NCBI GenBank assembly: GCA_008933995.1
Contig: WARS01000009.1
Location: 3,194,001-3,258,000, forward strand
Length of the DNA: 64,000 nt
Source: Datnioides undecimradiatus
Lineage: Eukaryota; Chordata; Actinopteri; Lobotiformes; Datnioididae
Direction: 5' to 3'
Shown here in pieces: positions 38,926-50,375 of the stretch; the stretch's first letter is position 1, and each line of letters starts with the position of its first letter. The position numbers were made by a program, and so were the translations under genes. A model generated the notes under the pieces. It was not told where the DNA came from, did not search any database, and was given only the letters and a program-made list of their open reading frames with translations.

Positions 38926-41900
38926 CCCACCATGTTTAAAAAGCTCATACCAGTGGTTGTAGATTTACGGTTTCAGTAATACTCTGTCATATTCAAACTG
39001 GTGCATTAAGAGTTTATTGCCAGTTGTAGCTGCACCAATTTTCATCCTGCTCAGGTTAAAGTTAAAGGACATACCTGCAGCCAGGCTTAACAGAGGGATG
39101 TCTGCTCAGGTTATCTACGTGACACTCGTTTATTAAAATTATCAATACCATAGTGTAGGACTGAGTTGCAACTTACTGATAGTGTTTAGCTATGTAACAC
39201 ATTGTGGAGTTACTGAGTAAAGGAAACTTCCAAAATCCTAGTCTGGTTGGTTAAAATTAAATCAGATTAGGCTCATTGTCATGAATAGCACAGACAAGAT
39301 TGGCCAAATATTTTGAATCATTTACTTTATGAATCCCACGATCCAGTGTGACTTTGGTTCTTTCCACCTTAGACCTCTCTTCTCTTGTTCCCTCCTGGTG
39401 CTTAATCAAAAAACAGGCATCAGACAAACACAAATAAACAACAACATGTTCACTGTACACAGACTCTCAGTGGAAGTAAACTTGCTTCCACTATGTTGGA
39501 TTTTCCTTTGGGCCCTTGATAGAAAAGCAGCGCTGCCATTATCAAAGCTACAGGAGGTTACCAATGATAGCTGCTGCCTTTGGCAGCCTTGCTCTGCAGC
39601 TGTCTCTGGACCTCAGGATAGTAACCGCAATCAGTCGTGGGTCAGACACTCAGAAAAAAATATCACCCTCTCTTGATGGAGAGGGAATCAGATCTATTAG
39701 AACACCACAATTAAAGCAAGTGCTCAACCACACAGATACAACCGATCCAGTTTATATCTGATCTGTATTTGCACAGGGAAAGTAAAGTATTAGATATCTG
39801 AACAAACATGTAGCTGTAGATCAGTTGTGCCAACCACTCCCCCCGGTGGTTGAAAGTAGAACTGTTGTTTGCTTCTCATTTTATTTCTAAATAATTCCAC
39901 TATTTTAGTAGTGGGTCCTCTTTTGTTGAATATAGGTAACATTCGACTTTACAGATTTTTATGTAACCTGTTGTGTTTGCATTGAATTTTTCACTTTAGA
40001 CAACATTTTGTGAGACATGATAAGCAGTTTTTAGTCTGCCTGGCTAAAACATTTTAGGATACAACTCCACCTTTACTAGCTGCATCATTAGGTAAAGAAT
40101 ACATGAATACATTGCTGAAATGGGCCATGCATTAATATTTTGATGCTGTGAAAACTTTTTCTCAACTGATTTTAACTACGTTGAGATATTAGAGTATTGG
40201 TAGATAGTTTTGGCTGCCAGTATAGGAATATGAAATCTGAGAAGAGACAAAGAAATTTCTAATATTCCAAAACAGACAGCTAAATGAAAACAATATGCTG
40301 TTTTCTGTCAAGGGCTGTTTTCTTGTCAAACTAAACAAAGACTCAACTGCAGAGAGTTGTGGTTAGAAAGTCGGGAAGAGGTCTGCTAAGTCACTCTGCC
40401 CAGGACAGAAGTTGGCTGTCTTTCAAGAAAAGTAAAAAGGTCAAAATCCATATGCAACACCATGGCTGAAACATTTTACTTTCCCCTCTGGCCCCATATG
40501 TTTTGTTTTGGTTTTTTTGTTTGCTCCATATGCTTTCTATTGTGCCGTGGCAAGAAAATGAACTATAGCAGTGCATAAGAGGGATGCGAAGACTTTGTTG
40601 TTGCTTTAACTCAGGAAATGGAGGAAGCAGCGTGTTTTTTCCTGTGGACATGGGAGAACTGTTAAGTGAGACGACAGCTTTGTCCCTCTCATGTTCCCCC
40701 GTTAATTACTTTGCATATGCCTATCTCTCCTTTCAAGGTTTTCCCTGTCATTGTTTCATAGTGTCTTTATTTCCAGTAACCATTTTACTGTTAAGAGCTT
40801 TAAACATTTTCTTATTTTCTCTCTCTCCGTCTCTTACTCTCTCTCTCTCTCACACGTTTCTGTTTAATGTCTTCTCTGTTGCTATCTTGCCTTCCCTAGA
40901 CGACTTTGACAGACAGCTTTGTTGAATAGCAGCGGGCACAGACCCAGTGGCCTTTCACTGAGGCATCTGTGCCAGCATGGCAGACACTGCCAACCAGTCA
41001 CTGCCAGCCCTGCCCCCTGGCTCGAATGAGGTGAAAATGAGACTACCATACTAATAAACACAATGTAATTTCCATAGTGTGGCTTTAGAGAACATATTGT
41101 ACTCGACAACATACCTCACCCTTTTGGGAGGCACATTTTACATGACCCTTGAGAGTCCCACTTTTTTAAAATGTCAAGTTAAAAAGGTTTGGCGTCCCTT
41201 TTCAGGAGGTATAATTCTGACATTTTCAACATTTTTTTAAACTCTCGCATTTTCTAATATCCATCAATTGAAATATTCCTTTTGAGTACGAATTGGAGTA
41301 TGCATGGTGTTTGTTTAGTCCAGCTTTCTATTGACACAGTTAATTGCACCATCCAGTTAACGTCTTCCTTCTTTGTAAAATCATGCTTGCTGTATTTAAC
41401 ACGACAGTTATAACCTTTGACATCTTAAATCATAAGACTCTGGCAAAATAAGACTAATAACACTTTTTTGTGGTTTATCGTGAATTAAAAATATGTTTAT
41501 TTGCTGTTTTCAGATGTTATGGTATTTTTTTAAACTGTCTCCTCTTTACCTGGTTAAATGTTTGTGTATGTTTACTTTTTTCCTTTATCGTATGGGATGT
41601 GTGTTGGCCAAAAGTTAAAAGTTACTTGTCTAATTGCAGTCACTTGACTCTCTTGTTCTCTACCTCCAGCCTGTTTCCCCTTCATCCACTGAACTCCTGA
41701 ACCCAGTTGGTGACAGACTGCACCACATCTCTCCCAGGACTCCCACAAGGAGAGATGAGACCTGTGTCATCTGCTTCGTGACACGGAGGTGGCATCGCGC
41801 CGGGTGGCCGTCATAACTTCCATTTGCTGTCACTAGTGAGTCATGCACACACATACAGCTCACCTGCAAACTCACTTAAATCAATGGTGTAACACTGTCT

Positions 41901-42034
41901 GAAGCTATGATTTGTCAAAGACAAAAGACTGATTGTGTCCTTTACTAGTCACTGTACAGTTACAGTATCTGTACACGTCCCTTCCTACTACTTTCCTAGC
42001 AATGATCTGTAAGTACTTGGATCACTAGTTACAA

Positions 42035-42105
42035 TTTATCCTGTGGGGAACATGGACGTCTCTGCCATATTTCATGGCAATTCATCGCACAGCTGGAACA
42101 AACAA
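42035..42105 (+). mobile_element. Short copy of the same teleost repeat family as 38775-38925
   Basis: ATCCTGTGGGGAACATGGAC, GTCTCTGCCATATTTCATGG and CAATTCATCGCACAGCTG match the 'TGGGGAACATGAATGTCTGTACCAAATTTCATGGCAATCCATC' portion of that repeat. Only about 70 bp remains. Confidence 0.5.
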
Positions 42106-42960
42106 AGTAGTAAATTCAGCTCCTGTAATGTTAAGAAAATCTGCATGCCCAAGAGTCTTAATTGCATTTTTTGTTTTGAGAAAGACTGATTATTAAGCCT
42201 ATCATACTGGGTCTCTACCTGCATGCATTATTCCTTTAATCCTCATGGTGGCACTCTCCACTCTACCACCACAGTGTAAACACATACACTCACACACATA
42301 CTGTGCATGCTCCAAGCTTGTGTAATCCCTTTCATTTTTGATGAGTCAAAGCCAGCACTTACTCTCCTCAGGGGAAATGTCTGATAGGATGGAACAGCCT
42401 GACCACGGAGGTACTATAAAGAGGGGTAGGAGGTCACTAGAGAAAAGTTTACCCATACTTTGTGAATTTGTCATAAGGCCACTAGCATCCTCCATGTGGG
42501 TGGTTTGTTTGATGTGATAAGACCCAGTGGTCCCCCACCTCCTCAGCCTCGTCTTGTCAATCCACCACAAAGTAAGGTAAGGAGAAAAGGGGGTGGATTG
42601 AGTTTCTACTGGCTGGAAGATGGAAAAGGCAGGGTCTCAGTCAGTGTCACCTTCAAGGCAGGTGGGAGAGACAATGTTTGTGATATGTCTCAGCGCCCAC
42701 ATCTGCCAGTCTTACTCTTGAAACAGACAGGAATATAGACTACCAAGCCTTAGATTAGTCTGTGTGTGTCTGACTGTAATTGAAATTTTCAAATTAAGTA
42801 TATGGTTACACATATATATGTAAGAAACTGTATTCCAAATGTGTTTTAATCTTAAACTTGCTTGCTAATTTGTATTGTACTGTATATATACATACCTGCA
42901 CCCATATACATATATATACACACTACATAAATATATACTTTCAGTATTACATTTATTCTA

Positions 42961-43130
42961 GGTATTGGGTGGCAGTTGCCCAGTTTGTGGGGCCTTGGCA
43001 GTTGGGGGGTGGCTGGTACAGGTCCAACACAGTCCACTCTGTACATAAAGATGGAGTGCTGCCAGATCTCCTACTGGACACTGCTGAGGTGGCCTTGAGC
43101 AAGGCACCAAACACTTAATTGCCCAGCACT
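42961..43130 (+). mobile_element. Degenerate tRNA-derived SINE
   Basis: The head GGTGGCAGTTGCCCAGTTTG resembles a tRNA A box, and GGTACAGGTCC about 45 nt later resembles a B box. The body contains TGGAGTGCTGCCAGATCTCC, CACTGCTGAGGTGGCCTTGA and GCAAGGCACCAAACACTTAA, the signature of a widespread fish SINE (CTGCCGAGGTGCCCTTGAGCAAGGCACC-like). The RNA polymerase III boxes are mutated, so it is an old copy. Confidence 0.6.
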
Positions 43131-45284
43131 CACTCTAAACATTATTGTTTATAGGTCCTGTTTGTGCGTGTATATGGGGCTGCGTACTGAATACAACGGT
43201 GAGTTGAAAAGCATGAACTCTTCTTCTGTCTATTGGTTCTTGGCCGCAGGTACTGGAAAGATGAGGTTGTACTCTAATGAAGTTGACACAAACTATTGAA
43301 CTGATGGCCTTTGACTTCATTGATTACAGCTTCTTGACTGCTGTTGTATGGATTGTGAATGCCCTAGTGCTGGTAAAAAAGTACTTCTGAATTTAATGTT
43401 AACTTTAATTCCAGGAAAAAGTCACATGTTGTTGTCATTTAGAGACATCAGTATTCTTAATAACGTCAAATGCATAGTGAAGAAAGAATCTAGGAAATCA
43501 GCCTTATGTTTTGAGTTAGATGGGGATCAATGAGATCATTTTCCATTAGCCAGGCCTGACCCCCATTACATCTGTGCATATGGTGGACCATTTGAAATTC
43601 CGAAACAAATCTCAGACGGGGACATTTTAATATAGTAATAGGGCTTTTTATTTTTATGTTGGATAATGGCTTGAAAATGAAAGTCATTTTCAGACACAGT
43701 TTGACACATACACACACACACACACAAACTCCAGCTCAACAAAGTGGCTCCAGATCGAGTGAGTCACTTATTCGTCGTCATGAATAAATCACACCCACTG
43801 CTACTCTCTTCCACTCTGCACCACTGCCTTTTTCAAAACAAACCAGCACACACACACACACAAATATACACAAACACACACTGGCCTTTAAGTTTTCTTC
43901 CATGCCCTACAAAAAGACCTGACCAGTTTCCCTTTTGTTGCAGGAACAGTTTTTTTTCCCAGAGTTTTGCATTGCAACAATGCAGTGTTCTGTATGTCAT
44001 GCCCTAAAACCGGAGCGAAGACAGTTCTACTTCAAAATTAGCCCTCTTGAATGACTTTTTCAATATTTATTTTATTTTAGACACTACAAAAATCTTTCTT
44101 TCTGTCTTTCTTCATAAGGATTAAGCTTTTACCATTGAGGACCTTAAAAGTACACCTCTGCCGACAACACAGTATATACAAAAGAAGCTACAACATGAGT
44201 TATCATGTCTTTGTGACCCCTCTGAAATATACAGTTGAGGAAAGAACACAATCCCTTGCTCTCTCTACTCCTCAAGAAGACATTTGTCACTTTCCATTTT
44301 TACAGCCCACCCTCCCTCTCCTCCCCTCCTCTTAGTGGTAAAACGGAGTTCATGTCGCCCTGCATTTCCCTGAGGCAAAGTGATGGCTACACCCAGAGAC
44401 CCAGGCGTATATACACAGCAAGACAAAGTGACTGCTCCTTTTATGCCACTTTGTTTATGCTGTAGTCTCTTATGTTAGACAGTAAAGCTTTTTTTTTGCA
44501 TGTGCACATTATTGTTCTGTCCCACTGTCATCTATCTTTTTTCCTGTTGTTTTTACTTACGTCACAATGTCTGTTTTTTGTTTTATATTCTTTTTCATAT
44601 GTCCCCATTGCCCAAAAACTGTTTCATCTGATCCACTACAGTTTATCACTGCCACACCCCCTTTTTCATCCTCATTCTTACCTCATTGCATCTTTCCCTG
44701 TCCTGGCATAGATCTCAATCTCTCCAGCATACACCTCACTCTCACTGTGGGCAAAAAGCCCGTGAAATTTCCCACAGGATGAAGCAACATGAGTTCGCTT
44801 CTACAAATGGACTCGTATCTGAGGCATTGATTTCCTCTTAGAATGGGAGGGAGATGGCAGTGAGGTGAGGGCTAAGAGCCCAGCGGTCGATACACATTCT
44901 CATCACAACACCGGATGTTCCTCCATAGTCGGATTGGTTTCACTGCCCCGGCACGGGCAGTAATTGTCGTCGGGTGGCTCTATTAATTGAGCAGTGTCAA
45001 ACAACAAAAGAAAGATGACAAGGGTTATTTGATTTTCATTAGGGATTTACAGTATAGTTTGAAATGTGCAGTACGGGAAATCGCAGAGGAAATATTAGCT
45101 GGAGCAGTCGTAATAGTGCTTCAATGGGAATGGCAGTCATAAAAGAATGGAATGACAGTATTAGTGACAGTATTTGTAACAATGGCCATTGCAGTAATAG
45201 TAATACATATTGTTTTATCATGGATGGGCTTTAAAAGTTAAGATTCTTCTTAGAAACAAAAACATATTTACATGTTAAAGCCAC

Positions 45285-45320
45285 TGTTTGTTTGTTTGTT
45301 TGTTTGTTTGTTTGTTTTTT
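45285..45320 (+). repeat. TTTG tetranucleotide microsatellite
   Basis: About eight TTTG units followed by a short T run, about 0.9 kb upstream of the arylsulfatase start codon. Confidence 0.85.
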
Positions 45321-46222
45321 TGGGAGAGATTTTCTTCTACCACCCCACTACAGTGGAAATCAATGGAATATTACTGTAATACTGTAATCCCTGTGGAGAC
45401 AGTTACATCAAGGTCTGTGGAAAATGTGGAAGTTAAGACTTTGCCCACATTTGTACAGATAAAACATACACATTAAACTCTGCTGTGATACTGACAGGGA
45501 CAGAAAGAAACATCTCTTCATTTTTAATCTTAGTCTTCTTACCTGTCATGTCCATGTCCTTTGTACATCACATCTTGCTTGGCTATCTGAATAGATCTTG
45601 TGAACTGATTGGCATTGTAATGCCTCCTCTTGTTATAGCAAGAAAAGCACAGGTCCAACACATTAAATTAAAAATGGATCAGTGTTGTGCAAGTTTCTGC
45701 AACAGTTAACGATGTTATTAATTAGACCCGTTAAATGTCATAATGTCAAAATGTCTGCTGTGACAAAGGTCTATTCAGCTTTAGTTTCATTTCACATTTA
45801 TGCCACTGGTCATGTGCCCAGGTCTTCCCAGCCGACGCATGAGGCACCTGAAAGTACAGAGGAATGTAACAAGTTGCTGCAAAGACGTAGAGTCTCTTAG
45901 TCTCTCTCCCTCGCATACACGCACACACATACACACCTCTAGCAACTTCTTGCCCATCTTGGAGACAGCAGTTTTCTCCGCCCACCACAGCAGTTGGCAC
46001 CAACTCAGCTCCATCTCATAAAACCAAGAATAAGCCCCAGAGAAAGACGACAACTCATCCTTAATGGACAGATAAGACTTTTGGACGAGCTCCTCGGACA
46101 CACAGACCTGGCCATTTTCCTGCAGAAGCGATACAGTTTGAGATTTATTGACTGCAGACTAAGCAGAACAGAAAATACAGACAAAATCAGACTTTGCAGA
46201 TAGCAACAAAGCACTGCTGGAG

Positions 46223-48711
46223 ATGAGGGGAGGAATCTGCTCTGTGTTTCCCCTGGTGATTGTGGTGACCTTGCTCAGTGGCCTCGGCTGCTCGGGTGAG
46301 CACAAGTCTATGGATGACAGTTTCAGCACAAAGGAGGCGGAAAGGCCCAGACCCCCACACCTTATCTTTATCATGGTGGATGACCAAGGTTACGGAGACA
46401 TTGGCTACCACGGCTCAGACATCCACACTCCTGTGTTGGACCAGCTGGCAGCAGAGGGGGTCAAGCTTGAAAATTATTATGTCCAGCCTATCTGCTCACC
46501 CTCTCGTAGTCAACTCATGACAGGGCAGTGAGTAGTTTACTTATCATTACGTCATTATTACAGTGGAAAATTGTTGTTACTGTTTATGTTCTTGTATATA
46601 ATGTGCACAGTCTTTATAGTCTTTTTGTGTATTGCTAACATCTTTATGCAGTGATTGGCCAGCCTCCAGTGCAAGTAAGGCCATAAATTATAAGAACAAA
46701 ATACTTATCTAATCAATATAACAAAATATACCTATAGCCTGAGTTATGAAGGATATTAAAGAAGCAAAGAGATCATTTTCCTCCTAAATCCTGTTTAGGC
46801 AGATACTGGATACTGAATTTGATCGAACATGATATTGGCTATAAACAGAAAATATCTGTTTTATTAACTTTTCAGTGTATAAAGCACTGCCGGAGAGGTA
46901 TTCCACAGGAAAGTGCCCTGCACCATAGCAAAGCTGATTAAGAAGATAGGAACTTTTCATCCACCCTGTAAAAGACAAATCCACAATAAAACATCAAGAA
47001 AGAACAATTACAGCTCCTCATCATAAAATTATCCTGTAAAATCACAAATCATCTTTGGTTGATGTTATCTAACAGTGTGAGAGTATCTGTAGTGCAGTAT
47101 TTCTTAAACCATCTGTGAAATTTCCCATTATTGTGTTACTATATACATCTTAGCCAGATTCTGCTTTCTTCGCATCTTCTCTCACACTCTCTCTATCCTG
47201 CCAGCTACCAAATTCACACCGGACTCCAGCATTCAATCATACGATCCCGTCAACCCCTCTGCCTGCCCCCAGACATTCCCACGCTTCCAGAGCATCTACT
47301 TAAAGCTGGATACGCAACACACATGGTGGGGAAATGGCACCTAGGCTTCTGTAGACCAAGCTGTCTACCCACAGGACGTGGTTTTCAGAGTTTCCTGGGC
47401 ACACTGACTGGCAGTGGAGACCACTTCTCTTATCAGAGCTGTGATGGGGCTGAAGCTTGTGGATTTGACTTGCATGACGGAGAAAGACCTGCTTGGGAGA
47501 TGACTGGAAACTACTCCACTCTGCTCTACATAGAGAGGTGAGCATCAAGGTATACATTTAACAGATTCATACATGCAGAAAAAACAAGTTTAAAAACCAC
47601 CCAATGTTCCCTCTCTCCATCCAGAGCGAAGCAGATCCTGAGGAGCCACGACCCCCATAAACCACTCTTCCTCTACCTGTCTCTTCAGGCTCCCCATACA
47701 CCCTTGCAGGTACCGGACCATTTTCTGCACCACTATGATTCCCAAAGCAATCGTCTGAGACGCCACTATGCAGCCATGCTGAGCTGCCTGGATGACGGGG
47801 TTGGACAAGTGGTCCAGGAACTGAAGACTAGACGGTTATATGACAACTCAGTAGTAATCTACTCATCTGATAATGGTGGGCAGCCACTCTCTGGCGGGAG
47901 CAACTGGCCGCTGAGAGGTGGAAAAGGGACCTACTGGGAAGGGGGCATCAGGGCTGTGGGGTTTGTCCATAGTCCCCTCCTGAAGAGGAAGGGTGTAGTC
48001 AGCAGAGCACTGATCCATGTTTCTGACTGGTATCCCACATTACTGGGGCTTGCTGGTGCCTTGCAGTCCCACCGTGGACTAGATGGCCATGATGTGTGGG
48101 GGACCATCAGTGAAGGCCTACCTTGTCCCCGCACTGAAATCCTTTTCAACATTGACCCAGTCTCAAGAAAGCCCGGGGAGCCATATGACAAGGCGTTGGT
48201 ACTGAACGGCTTTGGGATCTGGGACACAGCCGTAAGGGCAGCAATAAGGGCTGGAGACTGGAAGCTATTGACAGGAAATGTGGGCGATGGGGATTGGATA
48301 CCACCACAGGCTCTTCCTGGTGGTCCAGAACGCTGGCAGAAACTTGAGAAACGGCGTAACGAGCTGGGGAAGTCCGTTTGGTTGTTTAATGTCACTTCTG
48401 ACCCATATGAGAGGTCAGACCTGGCAGAAGCTCGTCCAGAGGTAGTGAAACATCTGCTGACTCGGCTGGCAGAGTACAACCACACAGCTGTGATGGCCAG
48501 GAATCCACCAGATGATCCTATGGCTGATCCTGAGCTTCACGGAGGGGTGTGGAGCCCCTGGCTTGGCCTGGAGGGGCAGGAGAGGGATATTGAGCAGCAG
48601 GATGGCAGAAAAGAAAGAATGATTAAGTTTAAGCCCTGCAAACTATGCAAATTAAAAGCTCTCTTCAAGAAGGTGGGTTCACGCCTGCAGAGGAACACTC
48701 TCTTCATTTAA
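46223..48711 (+). CDS. Arylsulfatase of the ARSI/ARSJ type, complete, 3 coding exons
   Basis: Predicted secreted or ER/lysosomal sulfate-ester hydrolase. Exons 46223-46527, 47205-47537 and 47625-48711 join in phase to 1725 nt (574 aa; human ARSI 569, ARSJ 599). Residues 1-24 are a signal peptide (hydrophobic [15 protein letters not shown]). The sulfatase signature [11 protein letters not shown] has Cys91 as the formylglycine precursor. Metal and active-site residues are present: Asp53/Asp54 (VDDQGYGD), Lys145 and His147 (VGKWHLG), His237 (QAPHTPL), Asp295/Asn296 (SSDNGG) and Lys313 ([10 protein letters not shown]). [39 protein letters not shown] and [14 protein letters not shown] match ARSI/ARSJ, and the Cys-rich basic tail [12 protein letters not shown] resembles ARSI. 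By sequence it sits between ARSI and ARSJ and may be a third member. A repeat-derived AATAAA at 49734-49739 could end the transcript. Confidence 0.93.
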
Positions 48712-49633
48712 ATCATCTAGCAGCAATAATGGACTTAAGGATTCAGTATGCTTCAAATGAACTAGAATGTACAGAGTAATGTCTGAACACATCTGAAGGT
48801 AAAAATAATAACACCCAATGTGAATTGACATATCGGAAAGTGGAAAAAATGAAAGGATGCAGCTATTTCCAATATAAGAAAAGCACCAGAAAGTGTCTCA
48901 GATGCTGCTTGATGACTTCCTTCGAAGCATACTGACACCTTAACAAGGAGGAAGAGAAACTAAAAGAGAGATGGAAACAAACAAAAATACAGACCAGCAG
49001 GAAAAGAGGCAGGTCAGATAGACAAGATAGACCCACAGTCAAATACTCAAGGTCGGCAGATAAACGGGCAGCCTGATAGACAAAGCAGACAGGGCTGTGC
49101 GGCTGGCTGAGCAAGCTGACTCACTCACTGTCCTGCAGCCAAACTGCAGCAGGGTGACTTTGGGCTGTCGTTGGATTGTGCGGGGAGCAATGTGTGTGTC
49201 ATTTTTGCATGTATGCCTGTATTCATGAATCGTTTTATAAATACAGATAGAGTGCATACATGTGGAAGTAAAGCCTGAAGAGACGGGTAGAAGAAGAAAG
49301 GCACGGACAGTGACCTCTTAATGTCTCATCTCCTGATCATCCGGCAGGACCCTTTAAGGATGACACAAAGACACCCACAGGGGTTGTTTTTGTCAAATGT
49401 CACCTTGTCCTTTTGTTCTGAGGGGTTATACAGATTCACTTCTGCTCATACTGCAGCACACTCCTCTGAAAGACCTCTAACCACTGCACAATGTACAGTG
49501 CAACAAAAGCTCAGTAGCTGATACTATCAGTCATTTCTAGACTTTTAAATGTCACTTTACTCATCTACTGTGTTATAAAATGCCAGGAAACTGATTCAAG
49601 TGATCTAAATGAGGCTGTTCTTTTAAGTCTCTT

Positions 49634-49745
49634 CTAAAAATGTACTTTTGTTAGGTTTTATCATTCATTTATTGTATTTTATTCATTTTTGTCTGTGTAG
49701 CACTTTGTACTTCGTTTTGATATGTGCTATCTAAATAAAGTTATC
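49634..49745 (+). mobile_element. Retroposon-like 3' tail with AATAAA
   Basis: TGTGTAGCACTTTGTACTTC followed by GTGCTATCTAAATAAAGTTA resembles the end of a common fish repeat (GAAGCACTTTGT...AAAGTGCTATATAAATAAAGTT). It supplies AATAAA at 49734-49739, about 1 kb downstream of the arylsulfatase stop, and may serve as its polyadenylation signal. Confidence 0.45.
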
Positions 49746-50217
49746 TCTCCCAGATGTTTCCTGGTAAGGACTCTGCACTGATTGGGAAATTGAGAGAGTT
49801 TTAAATTTGTACACTTACACTTGTAACCTACAGAGTGTTACCTACAGCATGTTTGGAATGTGACCCTTAAAAATACCCTTTATTATGAATAATTTGACAA
49901 ATACTCCATGTCAGATATATTACAGATGCTTGTTATGCCAAATCGTATAATTGTTATGTTAGAAAAAAAAATTACCCTGAATATCTGCCCACGCATACTG
50001 TGTCACATCAGAGGACCAACTCTGTCACCAGATACAACTGTCAATAACAGACAGTTCTGCAAACATTCAAAGAAAACATTTTTGTTTAATTTTCGAACTT
50101 GAAAAATGTGCATATTCCACATGCAATATGGTTAATGTTAAGGAAATATCATGGCTATGGCACATACAAAGTCAGTTTATGGCTAAAATTTGGAAGTTAG
50201 GCAATTAAAATGCTTGG

Positions 50218-50375
50218 TTAAAGGGGAACTCTGCAAATTTTACACATCCAAGTCTGTTTACAAGTCTTGGGCAGCACAAATGCATATGTGAAAGAAACTG
50301 TCTAAAAGTTTTTGTGCTAGTTTTTGTCAGGTAAAAAAAATAATAATAATAACTCATGATGTTACTTGAAGTCAG
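50218..50375 (+). mobile_element. Teleost interspersed repeat fragment
   Basis: TAAAGGGGAACTCTGCAAAT, CAAGTCTGTTTACAAGTCTT and GTGAAAGAAACTGTCTAAAA followed by TTTTTGTCAGGTAAAAAAAA and CTCATGATG match in order a widespread fish repeat (AACTCCACCAATTTTACACAT...GTCTGTTTACAGG). Diverged copy, superfamily unknown to me. Confidence 0.55.

Larger units (their letters stand above)
37665..46222. other. Intergenic region between synpo2l and the arylsulfatase (divergent genes)
   Basis: The two flanking genes are transcribed away from each other, so both promoters should lie here. No conserved coding exon is recognised. Contents: repeat fragments at 38775-38925 and 42035-42105, a tRNA-derived SINE copy at 42961-43130, and a TTTG microsatellite at 45285-45320. 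On the minus strand a donor (GGAGA then GTAAGTGC) near 42363, with TTTATAG about 50 nt upstream, is a possible synpo2l 5' exon. The 46000-46222 part is probably arylsulfatase 5' UTR. Confidence 0.5.

Noticed and set aside
42961..43130. tRNA-like A and B boxes
   Set aside because: The boxes are mutated, no cloverleaf can be drawn with paired acceptor ends, and the downstream body is the known fish SINE wording. Treated as a SINE, not a tRNA gene.
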